Shown here piece after piece: positions 39,318 through 50,516 of a stretch of DNA of 64,000 nt. How positions within the stretch are numbered: the stretch's first letter is position 1; every line of letters begins with the position of its first letter. A model generated the notes under the pieces. That model did no database searches. It was not told the origin of the DNA and saw only the letters and a list, made by a program, of their open reading frames with translations. The position numbers and the translations under genes are program-made. The DNA is taken from contig OY294051.1 in the NCBI GenBank assembly GCA_958510825.1, forward strand, positions 25,903,265-25,967,264, read 5' to 3'. The DNA is from Brachypterus glaber (lineage: Eukaryota > Arthropoda > Insecta > Coleoptera > Kateretidae).

Positions 39318-39696
39318 CTACCTCCTTCCACTTCCACTACTTCTACCACTCAAACCGCTTTCTCTCCCATTGCTTAGATCGTCTGCAGTCACGCCCAGTG
39401 CCTCCAGCTCCCTGATCAGTCCATTTAAGTATCCCCCGTCGGGGTAACTAGATACCCCATTTCCCGGGCCGATTTCCGTTTTATGGGGTATGTTCCAGGA
39501 AACTACGTCCTCGCAACCGGTCGTGTGGGATCGACTGACGGTGAAAATTAACTTTCTACGCCAGGCCACTTCGAGAAGCCTGAGGATGTGGCGGCCTTTC
39601 GAGCTATCTGGAAGGTAGGCGACGCGTGGGAATCCCACGGCGTAATACTCGTGACCTGGGTGAGGGTGATCAGCGTTTTGGATTCCAGAGTGAATG
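39318..39696 (-). CDS. dx: Deltex exon 4 (Deltex C-terminal domain)
   Basis: Acceptor TTTCAG. Codes residues 438-563: the [20 protein letters not shown] block, [18 protein letters not shown] and [17 protein letters not shown], hallmark sequences of the domain that binds ubiquitin-loaded E2 or NAD/ADP-ribose in this family. A Gly/Ser/Arg tail follows. Confidence 0.92.
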
Positions 39697-42600
39697 CTGA
39701 AACACGAAATTTACTTTTATAGTTTGATTTTTTACGGTACGGTTATTCATTCATAATACCTTCATTCACTATATACAAAGTTGGTGGCCCATGGGATACC
39801 AACTTTGTATAGTTGAATAATCAACATAAGGTATTAATTAAAATTATTAATGTATGTTGGTACAACCGGTAAAGGTAAATACTCGAAATAACCGTATCGT
39901 AAAAAATCAAACTATATCTGCTTTCTACTTAGTATTAAGCACAAAGTGAATAATAATATGAAAGTACCTAAAGATTTTTGATTGCTGAATTCAAATCTGG
40001 CCGCAGAATTAAGCTAGATATACTTGGTTTTTGATAAAAACTTTCTCAAAAACACGAAAAATATTAATTTTTGGCGATTTCTTAAAAAACCGGACGTTAT
40101 GGAGAAATTATACATTCAGATTCGATTTCAGCAGGTCAAAAACTATAAGAAGCGATATATCATAACCGTGTTGGACACACAACTAGTTTTTTGTAAAGCT
40201 TTGGGCGCCAAATTCGTCGCGTAAAAATAAAAACTGGTCTACACAAGACTGAAAAAGGAACTTCGATCAGAGCCAGGTTTTAATATTAAGTCAAATTAGC
40301 TAATAAACTTTGAACTTAATATGACTTTAGAAAAAAAAAATAATATCTTATTTTTTTTTTAGTATAAACAAAATTGTATGGCGTAACTTAACTTAGTCAT
40401 ATAGATTGCATTTAACAAAAGGTACCTTCAAAATTAGGTTCTCATTATATTATATGGAAATCAAAACCTTGAACCTGAATAAAGCAGCAAAATTTCTTTT
40501 ATATGTTGTATATAATGCAATATAATAATGGGTAAGTTACAAAAAATTCTACTGGATAAGGCTCAATGAACCTTAAACTTTTAATTTGCCGCTCCCAAAT
40601 AAATTAACTATGCTTATTGAAATAGAACCAAACGACAAAAACAACAATTGACCATTTTATTTCTAGACAAAATCATTTAGGGCCTCATTAGATTTCATTT
40701 CTTTTCTAATACAAAATATTTATTACAGAGCCTATATATTTAGCATTTTTTCAAGGATCTAAGAGTATTTTTTACGAAATTTAAGGACATTTTAAAGACA
40801 ATTTGTCTTAATATAGGCCAAAAATTATTGATTTGTCGGTGATTTTTCTAAACGTAAATGTTTTTTTGATGCAGCGAGGCTCTTTATTGCAGTTCTGCCT
40901 CCAGAATCTACTTTTATTAATTGGTGGCCCATGTGTCAAAATTTTTCGGCGGCCCCATCCATATCAACTTTTTTAATTGAAAATATTTACTTTTTATATT
41001 TTTTTTTCTAGCTAGTGAACTGTAAGTGAAGTTTGAGAAATACTTCTGCGAATTTGAAAAGTAAATTAATTTATAAAATGTTTTAATAATATTTAGTTTA
41101 GAGCCGCAGGTGAAAATTTTCAGAATTTTCAAGGTAACACATTTTCCAAACAACTCAAAATCTGAAAAGCAAATTAATTTAAAAAACCTTATAATTAAAT
41201 ATTCTAACGTGATATCTAGTTCAGCGCCGCAGACGAATGTTTTTAGAATTTTCAAGGTCATCCAATTTTCCAAACCACTCCAAACTTATAATAATAACAA
41301 TAATAATAATAATAAACTTTTTTCACTACTAGCTTTAAAACATACCATTATTTATCATGTGAAATCAATTTTCTTTACCTAAAACAATAATAATTTTTTC
41401 TCTCCTAGTAGGAGTAAATTTTATAAACAATTGATTTCTGTCACTTTAGATGTTTCAGTTCTTTGTGCAATTTTTACTAATTAACCCCAAGAAAATAGCT
41501 TTAAATAACTTTTTATTTATTAAATATAATTAATTATAATTATTACCAATTAATACAATCTATAATAAGCTAAATATTATGAAAAACATTAAAAAAAAAT
41601 AAATTTTTAAATGTCAGTTTAAAGTATTTATTTGAGCAAATGTCATTGATCAAGGCCACTTGATTTTTATGAAAATTTCAAGAAATATCATTTGTGTTAA
41701 TAATTTATTTTATTATTTGAATAAAAATAGTTTAATAGTGCTAGTAGCGAAAAAACTAATGTATAAACTACGGCAGAGAAGACTATTATACTCGCACTCT
41801 TAAATCCCTGGGTGCTACGCAGCTCGGGATTTAATACGCTCGGCTATAAAAAATGTCTTCTCTACCTTGGTATATAATTACTATTTATTAATTCAACCCT
41901 TTCCCAATCTTACAATAAATTTTATTACAGAAAAAAAGTAAAGAAATAATATTCTTAAGAACACAAAGCAGCCTTGACAGACTGGTGACATAATCATATA
42001 TAGTTCAGTCAAAAAGTAAATTATAGTGTTTATACAAAAAAAATATATATATATATTAAATAGTAATTTTAAAGTTTTTTTTAGCATTTTTTTAAATTTC
42101 ATATAATTATTTGCAGTTTTCATTTTTTATATTTATAATAACCCAGAATTTAAAAAACTAATTGAGGTTTAAAATTTGACGACAATTTGAGAACATTTAG
42201 GAATTTAAGGACAAAGTTCGTTTTTTCGAGAAAGTTTTGCAAATTTGAGTACATTTAAGGATTTAAGGACAAGCGAGAGAGCTGGTATTATTTTCCACTT
42301 ACTTGTATATAATCCTGATAGCTCTATAATTAGAATGTCCAGGCAAACTCTTGTCAATAACCCTCCATTCCATACTCCCAGGTGGCTGGTTCCCATGTTT
42401 CTCCCCATAAACACATCCGCAAATGGAACACTGTATGTGCATCTGAACCCCAGATTCTTGCTGTTCTTGAAGTGAATAATTCAAGCAATCCAAATGCAAG
42501 ACATGATTGCATGGCAAGGCTATTACGACAGTTTGTACTTTTAAGACTTCTCTACACAACGGGCAAGGTTGTCTTGGTGCCCATTCAACTGGTTTGGAGA

Positions 42601-45600
42601 CCCTTACAAACCTACTTATTATGGCACTGGATGGGTCTATTCCTACAATATCGTTATCATCGAGGTTACAATTAAGTAAATCTTGTGTGGAATAATGTAA
42701 AAGATCAGCTGTTGACGTAGTAGCCTGAGACTCACGACTTTCCTGGCTTAAATACGTCGAAACTGTATCCAGGCTTGGTCTTCGACCTGATTTTGTGCTG
42801 CTGCTGTCAGCATCCAATAATGTTTTATTATCCTGTTGTGTATTGTTACTCGATTTGTTCCCAAATATATTTAAATTATTTAATATTACCCTGGCTAAGT
42901 TACTTGGCGAAGTTTCGTTACCGTTTCTACTTTTACTGCTTGATTTTTTCTTACTTGTACTCTTTTTATTGGTTTCTGGGTTATTTAAAGCAGCCGAACT
43001 TCCAATTACTTTTGAATTATTGTTTGGCTGGATTATTTGTGGTTTTGGCTGTCGGAATGATTTTCTTATTTCGTTTGCGCGTCTGCCAGTTACAGGCGCC
43101 AACTCATCTAAACGGACTTTAACTAGAGGATATGGTGCTTGCTTTACCCGTCGGACGCTGCGTACGTAACCGTTTGTTAACCAGTGTTGCGTCAGGTTGC
43201 TGAAGTTTATTAGATATGGAAAGCCTAGGTGCGTTTGGCTCATATCTATGTTTGCATCTCCCTGAACAATACAGTTTGATATTAGAGTTAGGAGAAGGCG
43301 AGCCTACACAATTTAATGTCACAAAAAATTACATACATGTATAATTTACCTTTTTTATTTTTTAACGCTTTTGCTCGAGCCTTTGTTGATTTTTTATTTT
43401 TTATATTTCTATACCTGAAGGACCGGCTTTAAAATGTAATAAAAATATGTAAAGTAAAAAATTGTTTTTTTATTAAAATTTAACGTGACGTGACATACAG
43501 AGGGGGTTGTCAGTGCTGATGTGACACTTTGTGGGGAGGGGATTAAAACTGGCCAAAAAAAAGCGTGTCATACTTAAACATCCCCTTATTTAAACTTGTT
43601 TAGAATTATTCTGATTGAAATTTATTTTTTTAAGGTGGCTAAAAACATTTATTTGGTAGGTTGTTATATTATTCACAGCGCCTGCGCTAGAATAATATAC
43701 GGTAGTTTCGAATTTTCAAAAAAATTCAAAAGTCGTCCTAGACAAAAAATTCTTGGATATAAATTTGTTTCATGAAAAAATAAGCAACTTTTTTTTTGAA
43801 ATGTCCGTCCGTCTGTCTGATGTCACGATTTTTGTTAACACAATAACTCAAGAACGAATAATCCGATCAACTTTAAATTTTCAGGAAAAATCATGTTCTA
43901 CGAGGGGAATATCCCTATTGTTCTTGAAAGTAATCCCAAAAAAAAGTTATGGGGGGTTAAAAAAATCGAAAAAAGCTGAAGGAAAATTCCGATTAACGTA
44001 ACTTTTTCAGGAAAAATTACTTTTATTATAAGGATCAATTCTACCAATTATGAAAGTAATTCCCACAAAAACAAAAAAGTTATAGGGGGTTAAACTTAAA
44101 AAAAAATGAAAAAAACTATAATTTTTAATTTAAAAAAGTTTTTTTGGGATTTTTTTTTTAATTGCTAAAATTTGTGTATCTTATACACAGATTTTACAAA
44201 ATTTAGGAGACTAAAAAAATGTAGATTTAAAAAAAAATAAGATTTTAAGGATTTTAAAAGCAACAGAGAATTGAAAGGAGTTTAAGAATATTTTCAAGAT
44301 TTTAGGGTATTTTAAAAAGATTTTAAAATACTAAAAAAGATTTTTTTAAAGATTTTAAAGATTTTAAATAGGATTTTAAGAATTATTACTGAGATTTTAG
44401 AAAGCCTGACACAGATTTTAATAGACACAGTCCCTGCGCCAAGAATTTTATATCTAGGGAAAGCGAGGGAAAGTTAGAAAATCTGAAGATTCTTGAATGC
44501 GCTGTAATTTTTGAATGCGCGATAATTTTTGCGCAGAACTACCTAATTTGCTTACCTTAGCCCAAGCTGCTTCAATAAGACATTGTATATCCATATCAAA
44601 AGCCTGCCACTCTGAACCATTTTCAGATGTTGATGCAAATTCCCACTTGGCACCTATACCTGCAGGGGACGATGGGGGATAGCATTTTCTTCTTACAGGC
44701 ACAATATCATCTAAACAAATAAAAAATGTTTAAAATATTTACCATTATTACAGATTAACTAGTTTGTATCAAAATAATTTCTTATGAGGGTTATTTTTAA
44801 CTTTTATATACCAAAATGTAATCAGTTAAAAATAGCAAACAAAATTTTTGAAATCTTTTCTTAACCACCATAATTTTGAAAATGGTAAAGCAAAATACAG
44901 TGTCCCAATGGAGCTCTCTACAAGTAGAATTATGAAACAAAAGACGTCTACCCTATCTCTATCTCATTTGTGCTACACTTTCCAGTCAACCAAATAAATA
45001 CTGTTTTTGTTTTTCATACAACAAATACAGTATTTATTTGGTTGGCCGGAAAGTGTAGCACTGAGCGGCACAAACGAACATAGCTAATGTGAATCTGTAG
45101 AATAAGATAATTCTACTAAAATTTAGATGGCGCCAGTAATTTCTTTAATAAAAATAATATAGTTACACTTTTCGCCCGGCCAAGTAAATATTGTATTTGT
45201 TCAACAAAGAACAAATACAGAATTTGTTTGGTTGGGTGGAAGTGGGAGTGTATGTATGTCTTCTATCTTTTTTGTGTAGAACTTTTGTCCCTGTCTAATC
45301 TAACGGGAGAAATCGCCATTAAAAAGTAAAAATTGAAGTTATTTCTGAAAAAACTGTGAGGGAAGGAAAAGGAGATAAATTACGTTTTATTACAATCTTG
45401 ATCAAAAATTAATCTTGATGAATCTTTGCTTAAGGAAACATATGTCTATTATTTCAAATAAAAAGACCAAAGTTAATGTACCACTTAAAAAAATATTGCT
45501 GTATACCAAGTATTATTTCTTTACATAGAAACGTTTTTTGTGGCTTTGTTAAAATGCGATTTTATAAAAGTAACATGCTGCCACAGCAAGTGTAAACTTA

Positions 45601-47978
45601 CATCATAAGTTTATTAACAAAATAAACAAGACATAAAGACACTGGCTTAGTTTACACCATGGGTGCTATATGTTTACAAAATGCTAGAAACAGAGATAAA
45701 AAGTAACTGGACTTAAAATTTAGTACCCATGGTGTAAACTAAGCCACTAAATAAAAATCATTTAACACTTAAATTTACCGTGTCCCAACTCTATTTACCC
45801 AGCGATTTTCTCGCAAAACTAAAAGAGATAATCAACTTCTGCGAAAACCATCTTAAATAAGACAACTTAAACTATCTTTTAGCATATATTTGATACTTTT
45901 AGTTCTCAAAATGTGGGCAGGGGGCACGAGAGGGGGGGAGTTTTTTTTAAATGAAAAGGGGGGTCGTGTGATATATCATTTTAAAGCAAATAAATTTCTC
46001 TATTGGACTGTATTTTTTTTTATTTTTTAAACAATTTTTTTAAGGTTTTGATTCTTTAATTTTTTGTGCTAAAAAATGCGATTTTTTAAGTTTTTTTTTG
46101 TAATTTTTATTTATGTCAATTAAAATTAGTTTAAATTAAGTTTTTCATCATGAAATTAGTAACTTTTAGAAAATTTTTTGATCTTTTTAGAGTAACTTTG
46201 ACAAAAACACCCATTTTCAACCCTATTTTAAAACCAAAAAAAAATGTTTAAAAAAATTAAAAAATATATAGTTAAATGGAGAATTTATTAAGCTTTAAAA
46301 TGATGTATTACACGACCCCCCTTTCCATTTAAAAAAATGTCCCCCATGCCCAAATTTTTATAGAGAGAGATATGATAAAAGATAGTTTAAGTTGTCTTAT
46401 TTAAGATGATTTTCGCAGAATTTGATTATCTCTTTAAGTTTTTGAGAAAATCATTGGGTAAATAGAGTTGGGACACCCAGTATGTTTCATTTATTTACTT
46501 ATGAGTAAAATAAAAAATATATAATTATTTTTGCGTAAATTTTATGAAGGGGAAGTTTCTAAAGTTTTTTTACATCGAAAATTCAAATAGTATATTAAAG
46601 CACTTATTCCATAACATGTTTTTAGCGCACTAGTACTTTAGAAAACTCGCCGCAAGTGGCTTGTTTTCTAAATTTGTACTCGTGCGCTAAAAACTTATGA
46701 AACTTACTTTAATATACTATTTGAATTATCGATGCAAAAAGAACGTTGCAAAACTTCAGCTTCATTAAATTTTGGTATGGATAGTTTTTTTATCTACAAT
46801 TTTCTCATTATAAATTTTAAACAATTTAATCCAGTGTATTTAAATCTCTTACTATTTTGTCAACTCTTTTAGGGGCACTACATTTTATTCATAAAATGTA
46901 CCCAGAATTTTGACCACTTAAAAAATAAAACCTGTTAAATATTTTGATGATGATGCAGTAGTTTAAATAAATTAATCATTAATTATAAATTAATAAACTA
47001 TTATTGTTTAAAAAACCATGCAAGAAAAACACTAAAAATTGATTTTAGTCATGCTGTAACCTAGTGTTGTTGCCTTTTTAGGTTTTTTTACCAAAGATTG
47101 TGGCTAGGGACACTAGATCTAGATCTTAAGTGTGTAATATGCATTGCACATCACTACCTGGGGCACAATTTTTAAAATCAAAGTAATTAATTCTGATGAA
47201 AATGTTGTAATTTTTACATTATTATCTGCTATTTTCCATGAAATTCAGAAGCATTCACATAAATGATCAATTTCTCATGAGAAAATATACCTGCAATTTC
47301 AAAAATTGGGTCCATGCAAGTGAAATAAAATCCCAAAAATCTGCAACTTTCAAATGCATAAACTTTTCTTGGGCATCAGATGATGTCTAACCTGGTCTGA
47401 AATAATTTTGTGTACATATATATGGTCTGTTTTTCAAGCAAGATAGTAAATTAAAAATCACACAGTGAATATTTTCAAAACAGATTTGAATATTGGATGT
47501 GCAAATATACTGCGTAGTTTATTTTATAAAACATAACCATATTCTATACACAATCATATACTATTCAAACCTGTTGTAAAAATATTTATTGTGCGATATT
47601 TAATTTACTATCTTGCTTGATGAAACAGACCATAGGTATCCTATTAAAAAATGATAGGGTATCAGGTTTCAATAAAGCCACACAAACTAGTTCTACTCAC
47701 ATGGACTAATTACTACCTATACTAAGTAGAAAGGATTGTATTTATATAAATAATTATGCTTATTATAATTTAAACATACCTGATTCTTCAAATTCCTGCG
47801 TTAGGGTCCTCAAATTGACATAATAATTCAGTAGAGATGGGTCAGCATCCGATAGCAAGACTCTGGTAAGCTGCTTGGCATTTGCCCTTTCGAGGTGTTG
47901 GGACACTTCAGGGCTGTAAGGTTTCCAATATCCGATACGAATTTCGTATTCCCAAACGACCACAGCGTGCCCAGACAT
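39318..47978 (-). CDS. dx: Deltex E3 ubiquitin ligase, four exons
   Basis: Cytoplasmic regulator of Notch signalling in insects. Coding exons in order are 47978-47780, 44710-44556, 43261-42303 and 39696-39318, all GT-AG with matching phases, giving 1692 nt or 563 codons. Two WWE domains (about residues 1-118) would bind the Notch ankyrin repeats. A Ser/Asn-rich middle (about 190-300) follows. A RING-H2 finger lies at 351-399 (C-X2-C-X14-C-X-H-X2-H-X2-C-X18-C-X2-C), then [10 protein letters not shown] and the Deltex C-terminal domain to about 545. It is shorter than fly Deltex mainly in the linker. The start at 47978 ([12 protein letters not shown]) matches the family start; an in-frame ATG at 48005 is less likely. 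Confidence 0.93.
39719..39915. repeat. MITE in deltex intron 3
   Basis: TIRs of about 30 bp with ATAGTTTGATTTTTTACGGT and near-complement, 197 bp, with an inner hairpin (ATACAAAGTTGGT/ACCAACTTTGTAT). It ends 22 bp upstream of the exon 4 acceptor on the gene strand. Confidence 0.75.
39916..41754. other. Deltex intron 3 body
   Basis: No exon found. An A+T-rich stretch with an imperfect two-copy repeat of about 120 bp (41110-41280, sharing TTTTCAGAATTTTCAAGGT-like blocks and GCCGCAG) and a TAA/AAT microsatellite near 41288-41320. Confidence 0.5.
41755..41880. repeat. Short inverted-repeat element
   Basis: AGAGAAGAC with flanks TGTATAAAC/GTATATAA at the two ends and an inner hairpin AAATCCC / GGGATTTA. 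Confidence 0.55.
42303..43261 (-). CDS. dx: Deltex exon 3 (linker and RING-H2)
   Basis: Acceptor GTTCAG, donor GTAAGT. Codes residues 119-437/438, beginning [20 protein letters not shown], and contains the full RING finger (CPLC at 351-354 to CSIC at 396-399). The plus-strand frames opposite (42382-43169) are shadows. Confidence 0.93.
43660..44100 (+). repeat. Second copy of the 3370-3680 repeat
   Basis: Shares GCGCCTGCGCTAGAATA, GACAAAAAATTCTTGGATAT and CTCAAGAACGAATAATCCGA with the first copy. Just upstream (about 43490-43592) is a fragment of the G-rich MITE family. Both lie in deltex intron 2. Confidence 0.7.
44556..44710 (-). CDS. dx: Deltex exon 2 (second WWE domain)
   Basis: Acceptor GTTTAG, donor AAG then GTAAGC. 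Codes residues 67-118 including [20 protein letters not shown] and [18 protein letters not shown], a WWE-domain sequence. The open frame runs on to 44454 but that part is intron. Confidence 0.92.
44971..45060. repeat. 90-bp hairpin, with a diverged relative at 45163-45250
   Basis: TGCTACACTTTCC and GGAAAGTGTAGCA bound a near-perfect stem containing CCAAATAAATACTGT. A second hairpin with the same design (ACAAATACAGAATTTG) lies about 100 bp downstream. In deltex intron 1. Confidence 0.65.
45643..45746. repeat. MITE in deltex intron 1
   Basis: TGGCTTAGTTTACACCATGG and perfect complement at the ends of 104 bp. Confidence 0.75.
45780..46476. repeat. Foldback element with long arms
   Basis: GTGTCCCAACTCTATTTACC and complement at the ends. 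The arms extend about 200 bp inward (matching GACAACTTAAACTATCTTTT and CGTGTGATATATCATTTTAA blocks). A smaller relative of the inner part is at 60463-60899. Confidence 0.8.
46585..46735. repeat. Third copy of the GCGCTAAAAACG palindrome
   Basis: AAATAGTATATTAAAG at one end and its complement at the other, with the CGCACTAGTACTTTAGAAAA core. Short form lacking the 300-bp tail. Confidence 0.7.
47421..47634. repeat. TA-type MITE
   Basis: Ends TATGGTCTGTTTTTCAAGC and complement with slight changes, continuing AAGATAGTAAATTAAA. 214 bp, in deltex intron 1 close to exon 1. Confidence 0.75.
47780..47978 (-). CDS. dx: Deltex exon 1 (first WWE domain)
   Basis: Codes residues 1-66: [37 protein letters not shown] and [10 protein letters not shown], very close to the fly Deltex N-terminus as I remember it. 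Donor is TCAG then GTATGT. Confidence 0.93.
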
Positions 47979-49149
47979 GTTTTTCCAACAAGTAGAGCAA
48001 AGCAATTATCTATCTATCATTTTTTTGTTTTGTGTGTTTCTAGCTTACGGTTTATGTTCATATTGCAATGCACTTAGTTGAACTACAGTTAATAGACACC
48101 AAGGACGATAATTTAAATGCAGCTATTTCATTTAATTGACTGGGTTAAATCAATTATTTGTTTATTTTGACTTTTTATGCGTTTGTTTGCGTCACATTTC
48201 GCCATCTGTCAACTATAGCCGAGTTACAAATCATTTATTATAGATTTTCATCTTAATTGCAGATGTCTCTTTTTACAGTGCAGGTTTCTCTAATAATTTA
48301 ATAGTTTATTACAGGTTCCCTTTACTAATTTTATGTACTTTCATAAAACTACTGGACCCTAGATGGCGCGGCATATATTTTTAGGCGCGAGAATTTAAAA
48401 AAGTCCAAATGACCTAATAAAATCAAAAATCTTTGAAATTCGTAACTTTTTATTCATCTAAATTGAAACAATAACTGCAAAAATGTATGATAGCAGTGCC
48501 AAGTATTATACAACACAGAGGCCACTATTTTTTCAAAGCTACATTAAATACAACAAATTAACAAAGATGAATCTCTATTTTGTTATATGAAACAGATGTA
48601 TATACAATAATTATTGTTAATTTTTAAAATGTGGTGTTATCTAAAACTAAAAATATAAATAATATCTTGCATTTACAGTTTAAGAGTAAAATAAATAATA
48701 AAACAACCTCCTAAATTCTACAAATAATTTATTTGTACAAAACAACAACACATCATGCAAAAAATGGCACAATTAAATATTAATTGTACATTATATACAT
48801 TAAATAGAAAGGACGGTTAAATATGAAAAAACAGACAAACTTTTCGCCCTGCTTCGAAGTTGACTAGTTTCAAACGTCTATTTATTTTTCCTCAAAGCAA
48901 ACAAAAATTAATTTCGCTAATATTTAAAATGTTTTAAAAACTACTAAACCCTATTTTAGACTTATTTTACTAAAGAGAACTTAAACTAGATTTATTTTTA
49001 AAATCTTTGAAGAAAAATTAATAAAAGTTAAATATAAACTTGGCAGAATTAAAATTTTAGATTTTGTGAAGCATGTCTGAATAAAGTTCTGATTTTATGA
49101 CAAAAATACATTATTAGAGCAAAATGGTTTTGTTAAATGGTAGGTAGGT
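47979..49149. other. Deltex upstream / BAG-gene downstream region
   Basis: Should hold the deltex promoter and 5' UTR near 48000-48300 and perhaps the 3' end of the BAG transcript (minus-strand AATAAA near 48727-48732). No further coding sequence seen. Confidence 0.4.
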
Positions 49150-49150
49150 A

Positions 49151-49388
49151 CCGTCAAGTGGGGTGACTTCGGACGGTGTGGGTAACTTCGGACACTTTTT
49201 CGCAAAACCTTCTAAATCAAAGCAGCACGTGTGCACAAGTTGCGGTGTTGTGTGCGCAAGTTTTAGGGTTCAATTCCACAACTTGTGCACACAACCCCAT
49301 AACTTTTGCACACGTGATTTGATTCCGAGGGCTTTGCGATAAAGTGTCCGAAGTCACTCACATCGTCCGAAGTCAACCCACTTGACGG
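49151..49388. repeat. TA-flanked MITE with CTTCGGAC motifs
   Basis: CCGTCAAGTGGGGTGACTTC and complement, TA on both sides. GTCCGAAGT/ACTTCGGAC occurs twice in each arm, and an inner hairpin has CACAAGTTG/CAACTTGTG. Confidence 0.8.
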
Positions 49389-50187
49389 TATACCTTATAA
49401 GTTTGAAAAAAAATATATTTCAAATTGTTAAGTAGGTAAAGAAAAAGAAAAATCACAGACATCAACTCAAAAAATACATTCAAATCTTCAGTATAAATAC
49501 AAAAAAAAAAAAAAATTGTACAAGATTTGAGGGGTAAACCACTACAAAAATAATTTTACACAAACTTCCGAGATTTTTGGCGGCCAACACACCGGCGTCA
49601 CTTCTGTTTACAACACGGAGATTACCAGTCTATTTTTTGTTGTGATGTTTGTGAAGACATCTGAAAATTTATACAAGGACTTGAAATAGTGGTTTTCCCC
49701 TCGACAAGACTCTAAAAGTGAGATTATTACTAAAAAATGTATTAGACTCAGTCTCACTAATAATATAAGCTAGTAGTATGCAGATCTGTAGCCATGAAGA
49801 GTAGGGGGTGCCTTTCTTCAATATTATTGGCAGTAGACTTTTGTAAAGTTTTATAATGTAAGTTATCTTTTTTCGGCAGTTGGTAATTTTAATTTTTTTG
49901 TTGGCTAATTTGCTGCCCCCTCCCCCACCCCAGCTGCGGGTCTGGTATATGTAGATTACGTTTGTTTCTTGGTATAATAGTAATTTTATAATATACAAAA
50001 ACCTGTAAGTATCGTAATTTTTAATTGACAAATTTAAATTTAAAACAACTACTAAATTTTTGAAAATAAGAACTGAAAAAAAAACACGTAATAAAGGTTT
50101 TTATAAATTATAGAAACGTGTAAAAGCAAGATTATTATTGAATTAAGGCGCATTTTTGTTGGTGTATTTTTACTGTTAGTGAATTAG

Positions 50188-50516
50188 TTACTTCTTCTCT
50201 TTTACAACTTTCTTTTTGATCTTTTTCTTTTCTTTCTTATCCCCTTCTTCAGTATTTGATTTTTCCTCGTTTTCCTGACTTAATTCCATTTTTTCTTCAT
50301 TTACTGCTTCTTCATTTTGAACTTCCGGTTTTACTTCATTTTGTACATTTGCTGCTTCAGCATTTTGCTTTTCTTCTGATTCTTTTTGTGCTTTATCAAG
50401 ATCAGTCACCAAAACCGCCCTTGTTTCAGTATTACATTCAGCAGGTTTTTCCTCAGCAGGCTTTTCGCCAGAAGCTTTATCTTCATTTGGCTTTTCTTCA
50501 GAAGTATTCTGACTAC
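50188..50516 (-). CDS. stv: BAG gene exon 4 (acidic/basic tail, long form)
   Basis: Acceptor CTTGTAG. Codes residues 539-647: repeated EEKP segments, Glu-rich, ending KKKVVKEKK. Phase matches only the GAAG then GTATGA donor in exon 3. Low-complexity, so weaker than the other exons. Confidence 0.7.

Noticed and set aside
42382..43169. Plus-strand open frames opposite the deltex exon
   Set aside because: Antisense shadows of a well-supported exon with RING-finger coding on the minus strand.
44480..44500. CTGAAGA as another hammerhead core
   Set aside because: No stem II and no GAAA at the right distance.
49255..49285. GGGTTCAATTCC as a tRNA T-arm
   Set aside because: It is the loop region of a MITE and no cloverleaf or anticodon arm fits around it.
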